This document shows positions 15,167 through 17,366 of a stretch of 17,366 bases of DNA, piece after piece (the first letter of the stretch is position 1; each line of letters begins with the position of its first letter). The notes beneath the pieces were generated by a model. The model saw only the letters and a list, made by a program, of their open reading frames with translations, had not been told where the DNA came from and did not search any database. The stretch comes from Roseimaritima sp. (GTDB taxonomy: Bacteria > Planctomycetota > Planctomycetia > Pirellulales > Pirellulaceae): contig SLFV01000581.1 in assembly GCA_007124075.1 (NCBI GenBank), forward strand, positions 1 through 17,366. Reading direction: 5' to 3'. Position numbers and translations under genes: made by a program.

Positions 15167-15366
15167 ACCGGCAGCGATGCTTATTTGCAGTGTTGGCGGT
15201 CATCGCGTTGATGTGGATGGTTGCGCTGCCGTGGGTTTCCCAAGCTCCGCGTATCCAGCAGCATTTAGACTGGTTGGAAGAACATCAACTGGACCCCAGC
15301 GCCCGCTATTACACCGACTTACCCGCGATGGAGCCGATCTTGAACCGGCTTGATGGGCAGAATTAA
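15163..15366 (+). CDS. Small single-pass membrane protein, 67 aa
   Basis: The ATG at 15163 overlaps the TGA of the YeiH-like gene in an ATGA junction, a usual sign of translational coupling. The protein has a short basic start (MNRQR), one membrane segment (about 6-25) and a polar tail of about 40 residues (HLDWLEEHQLDPSARYY and on) that may sit outside the cytoplasm. No family is recognised. Coupling suggests a partner or stabilising subunit for the transporter; this is inference. Its last 48 bases overlap the 3' end of the convergent coaB gene. A longer reading from 15082 would lie deep inside the transporter gene and was not used. Confidence 0.65.
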   Translation: MNRQRCLFAVLAVIALMWMVALPWVSQAPRIQQHLDWLEEHQLDPSARYYTDLPAMEPILNRLDGQN

Positions 15367-15984
15367 ATTCGTCTCAATAATCCTTAAAATCTCGGTTGCC
15401 ACCGACTCTTTGGAACCTGCCAACGTCGCCAGTGCGTTGCCATCGGGGGCCAGGACTTCGACCCAGTTATCCTTTGCGTCGATCGCTTCAGGTCCATTAC
15501 TGACCATCAGATCGCAATGCTTCTGCTCCAGTTTCACAATCGATCGAAATCGTCGATCTTGAGTTTCCAATGCAAAGCCAACCACCCATTGGCCCCCTTG
15601 TTTACGCTGTCCCAAGGTTGCAATCACGTCATCGGTTTCCAGCAATTCAATCATCAAGGGCTGGCCGGTTTTAGAAATCTTTTCCGTCCTTTGGTGTCGA
15701 GGCTGATAGTCGCAGGGAGCTGCCGCACCGATGGCACCATCACAGTTTTCAAACAGCTCGCAGGCTGCCGCTAGCATTTCACCCGTGGTCACCACCGGGA
15801 CAACACAAGCTTGAGGGGGGTAATTGACTTGTACAGGTCCGGTCACAATCACGACCTCATGCCCGGCCTGACTAGCTGCGGTTGCCAATGCGGCGCCCAT
15901 GCGTCCACTAGATGCATTGGTCAGATAACGAACCGGATCTAGGTATTGGCGGGTCGGCCCTGAGGTGATCAGTATCTTGGCCAA
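15319..15984 (-). CDS. coaB: Phosphopantothenate-cysteine ligase, stand-alone CoaB
   Basis: Second half of the CoaBC (Dfp) enzyme. It joins 4'-phosphopantothenate to cysteine, using CTP in most bacteria, on the route to coenzyme A. The 221-aa protein begins ILITSGPTRQYLDPVRYLTN and then ASSGRMG, the ligase signature with Asn23. Next come IVTGPV, a GAAAPCDYQP (86-95) matching the usual AAVADYRP, a Lys-containing EKISK (101-105), VVGFALET (134-141) and KHCDLMVSN (155-163). The N-terminal flavin decarboxylase domain (CoaC) is absent, so a separate coaC should exist elsewhere. The start is a TTG, set by a strong Shine-Dalgarno sequence six bases upstream and by the family N-terminus. It ends overlapping the convergent small gene by 48 bases. 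Confidence 0.92.
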   Translation of the reverse strand: MAKILITSGPTRQYLDPVRYLTNASSGRMGAALATAASQAGHEVVIVTGPVQVNYPPQACVVPVVTTGEMLAAACELFENCDGAIGAAAPCDYQPRHQRTEKISKTGQPLMIELLETDDVIATLGQRKQGGQWVVGFALETQDRRFRSIVKLEQKHCDLMVSNGPEAIDAKDNWVEVLAPDGNALATLAGSKESVATEILRIIETNLILPIKPVQDRLHRG

Positions 15985-15990
15985 AAAATG

Positions 15991-15998
15991 ACCTCCTT
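15991..15998 (-). promoter_or_regulatory. Strong Shine-Dalgarno for coaB overlapping the upstream stop
   Basis: AAGGAGGT on the minus strand matches the anti-Shine-Dalgarno sequence fully and ends six bases before the TTG start of coaB. It overlaps the TAA stop (15997-15999) of the TerB-like gene, so ribosomes ending there could re-start on coaB. It decides the TTG start, and it stands out in a window where most genes lack such a site. Confidence 0.85.
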
Positions 15999-16359
15999 AC
16001 TCATTTTTTTTGCCGTGGCGGGTGAGGACTTCATCGATTAACGGGTCAATCTGTTCGGCTTCAAATTGCATCATTGCGGCAGCCACCGCAAAGAGCCGCT
16101 TCTCGCGTTCGTGCAGATGACCATCGGCGGCCATCATGCGAATCAGATCGCCCAGCAACCTTCGTTGACTTGTTGGATCTTGCGGCAGATGTAACGCGGC
16201 CGAATCGCTGAATGCGTAGCGAATTGCGGAATTCAACTGCTCCCGGTTAAAGCCCATTTCCAAGCAACGGTCGCACAAGAACTCGATCTCCTCCTGGCTG
16301 AACTGTCCGTCAGCCAAGGCCATCACTACCAGATTCTGAAGGTATTCCACGTCTGTCAT
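15997..16359 (-). CDS. TerB-like (tellurite resistance type) helical protein
   Basis: A 120-aa cytoplasmic all-helical protein of the TerB/DjlA-N superfamily. Two related acidic helix starts mark the pseudo-repeat: MALADGQFSQEEIEFL (13-28) and MAADGHLHEREKRLF (76-90). In TerB such Asp/Glu loops can bind metal; the role of these small proteins is mostly unknown, and tellurite resistance should not be assumed. The ATG at 16359 is chosen over an in-frame TTG three codons earlier; an AAGG lies about 10 bases upstream. It lies 26 bases after the DUF6807 gene and 12 bases before coaB, so the three look like one transcript. The 3' end holds a run of eight A in the coding strand. Confidence 0.8.
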   Translation of the reverse strand: MTDVEYLQNLVVMALADGQFSQEEIEFLCDRCLEMGFNREQLNSAIRYAFSDSAALHLPQDPTSQRRLLGDLIRMMAADGHLHEREKRLFAVAAAMMQFEAEQIDPLIDEVLTRHGKKNE

Positions 16360-16385
16360 CAAAGGCAACCTTAGGTTGAATGGAA

Positions 16386-17366
16386 TCAGTTCGGTTCAGC
16401 TAATTTGGTTGCCCGGTAAGCTTCCCAAACCGCAGGAATACCAGCACTTTCAGTGTCACCCCGATGGATCACAACGCGGTAACCAAACGTCATCGACTCC
16501 CCTTTCTTCAGCGTTGTCCCTGCGGTTTTGGAGCCGCCCACAAAATGAGACACACCGAAAGGATTCGCCGCGAACAGTCCGTAGGTCCGTACATGCCAGC
16601 GAGTCGGATAGTTGAAGCTGTCAGGATGGTTCAGTATCGCGATACCGTGGATCCCATCGCTCACCGGCCCATAGTAATCGACCCAGGAGGACGCTTGGGC
16701 CCACGCAGCGGAATCGATAAGGCCCTCTGCGTTACGGATCTTTCCCCCTTGTTTGGCGTCAACCTTCATTGTCCCCGCCACACGAATGCCAAACGAACCC
16801 TCTTTCGTATCTCCGAAATTCACATCGCCTTCGCTGGCCGTCAAGGTAAAGACGCAATCGATCCATCGGAGTTTGTCGTCGTGGGCGAACGTTAAATGCC
16901 ATTGGTCCGTCAGCACGCGATTGCCGTCCATGTCGTTCCATTGATGACGAGCCTTCAGGGTGGCAGTGTCGCCACCGCTGATTTTCGGGCTACCGATAGC
17001 CGAGATTTTGCCCGCGGATTTCGCCTCCGACCAGAAATCCAAGCCGTTGACCTCCCCGTGGTTGAACCAAAAAGAACGATGATGGACGTGATCCTTTTTT
17101 TCCGAAGGCAACGCGTCTTGCATCGGGTAGCCTCGAGTCAACTCCACGCCATCGAATCCGATCAAGGGCCACAGGATCGGCCGGGACGTATGGGAAGCCC
17201 AATATTTCGTCAACAACTGACCGCCAAGCTTGATTTCTACGCCATCGTCAACCATTTCCACACTGTAGGATGAGGAAGCGGCGGTCTTTGCGGGAGATTC
17301 CGCCCGGCAATTTGTATTCGCACCGGCAAAGCTGACGATTGCTATGGCAGACAGAGGAAGACCGAA
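16386..17366 (-). CDS. Secreted DUF6807 (PmoA-like) protein, 5' end outside window
   Basis: The reading frame stays open from the stop at 16386 to the window edge. The start is therefore upstream of the window, and the GTG at 17261 is internal. The 35 codons before that GTG encode a signal-peptide-like stretch (LPLSAIAIVSFAGA) and a short Ala/Ser linker, so the protein is exported. The body (about 290 aa) matches the DUF6807 family, annotated as PmoA-like in planctomycetes: GQLLTKYW, the conserved HVHHRSFWFNHGEVNGLDFW, then GDTKEGSFGIRVAGTM, WVDYYGPV, GIAILNHPDSFNYPTRWHVR and a C-terminal FGYRVVIH. The fold is expected to be a sugar-binding-like beta sandwich; no reaction is proven for the family. 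It leads the terB-like and coaB genes. Confidence 0.87.
   Translation of the reverse strand, partial: FGLPLSAIAIVSFAGANTNCRAESPAKTAASSSYSVEMVDDGVEIKLGGQLLTKYWASHTSRPILWPLIGFDGVELTRGYPMQDALPSEKKDHVHHRSFWFNHGEVNGLDFWSEAKSAGKISAIGSPKISGGDTATLKARHQWNDMDGNRVLTDQWHLTFAHDDKLRWIDCVFTLTASEGDVNFGDTKEGSFGIRVAGTMKVDAKQGGKIRNAEGLIDSAAWAQASSWVDYYGPVSDGIHGIAILNHPDSFNYPTRWHVRTYGLFAANPFGVSHFVGGSKTAGTTLKKGESMTFGYRVVIHRGDTESAGIPAVWEAYRATKLAEPN

Noticed and set aside
16004..16011. Run of eight A (coding strand) at the end of the TerB-like gene as a slippage site
   Set aside because: The frame ends two codons later in any case, and a shift would not join it to coaB usefully. No stimulatory structure was seen.
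17259..17261. GTG as the start of the DUF6807 gene
   Set aside because: The frame stays open to the window edge and encodes a signal-peptide-like sequence upstream, so the GTG is internal.

Overview
The window reads as a chromosomal segment of a planctomycete, most likely of the Pirellulaceae (Rhodopirellula-like). This is inferred from gene families, not from a marker gene. The clues are a Wza-type export protein with a Cys-rich N-terminus and the planctomycete form of the export domain, a DUF6807 (PmoA-like) secreted protein, a stand-alone CoaB, and moderately GC-rich DNA in which most starts lack a clear Shine-Dalgarno sequence. No rRNA, tRNA, CRISPR, transposase or phage gene was seen. 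The right-hand gene runs off the window edge.

Region 1 (1-5192): an unrecognised hypothetical gene converges on and overlaps ltaE (low-specificity L-threonine aldolase). ltaE is divergent from hisD-hisC-hisB, three histidine-biosynthesis genes on the + strand. The ltaE/hisD gap carries a 10-bp perfect palindrome and a 10-bp direct repeat with 21-bp spacing just ahead of hisD, a plausible operator.

Region 2 (5193-6275): a secreted protein made of two tandem NIPSNAP domains, convergent with the next cluster.

Region 3 (6276-13610): a surface-export locus in two divergent arms. The minus arm reads NMT1/THI5-like lipoprotein, then a secreted TPR protein, then a Wza-like export protein with a seven-Cys cluster. 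The plus arm reads a Wzz-like coiled-coil inner-membrane protein without a kinase domain, then a secreted two-domain beta-sandwich protein with a Gly/Ala pentapeptide repeat. Between the arms lies about 380 bp of non-coding DNA with inverted and direct repeats. No glycosyltransferase, flippase, polymerase or tyrosine kinase is in the window, so the exported material cannot be named.

Region 4 (13671-15366): a YeiH-family (putative sulfate exporter) membrane protein with an extended N-terminus, overlapping by ATGA a 67-residue single-TM protein. This pair converges on and overlaps coaB.

Region 5 (15319-17366, minus strand): a compact run of DUF6807 secreted protein (5' end outside the window), TerB-like protein, and stand-alone CoaB. 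CoaB starts at TTG behind a strong Shine-Dalgarno sequence that overlaps the terB-like stop codon.
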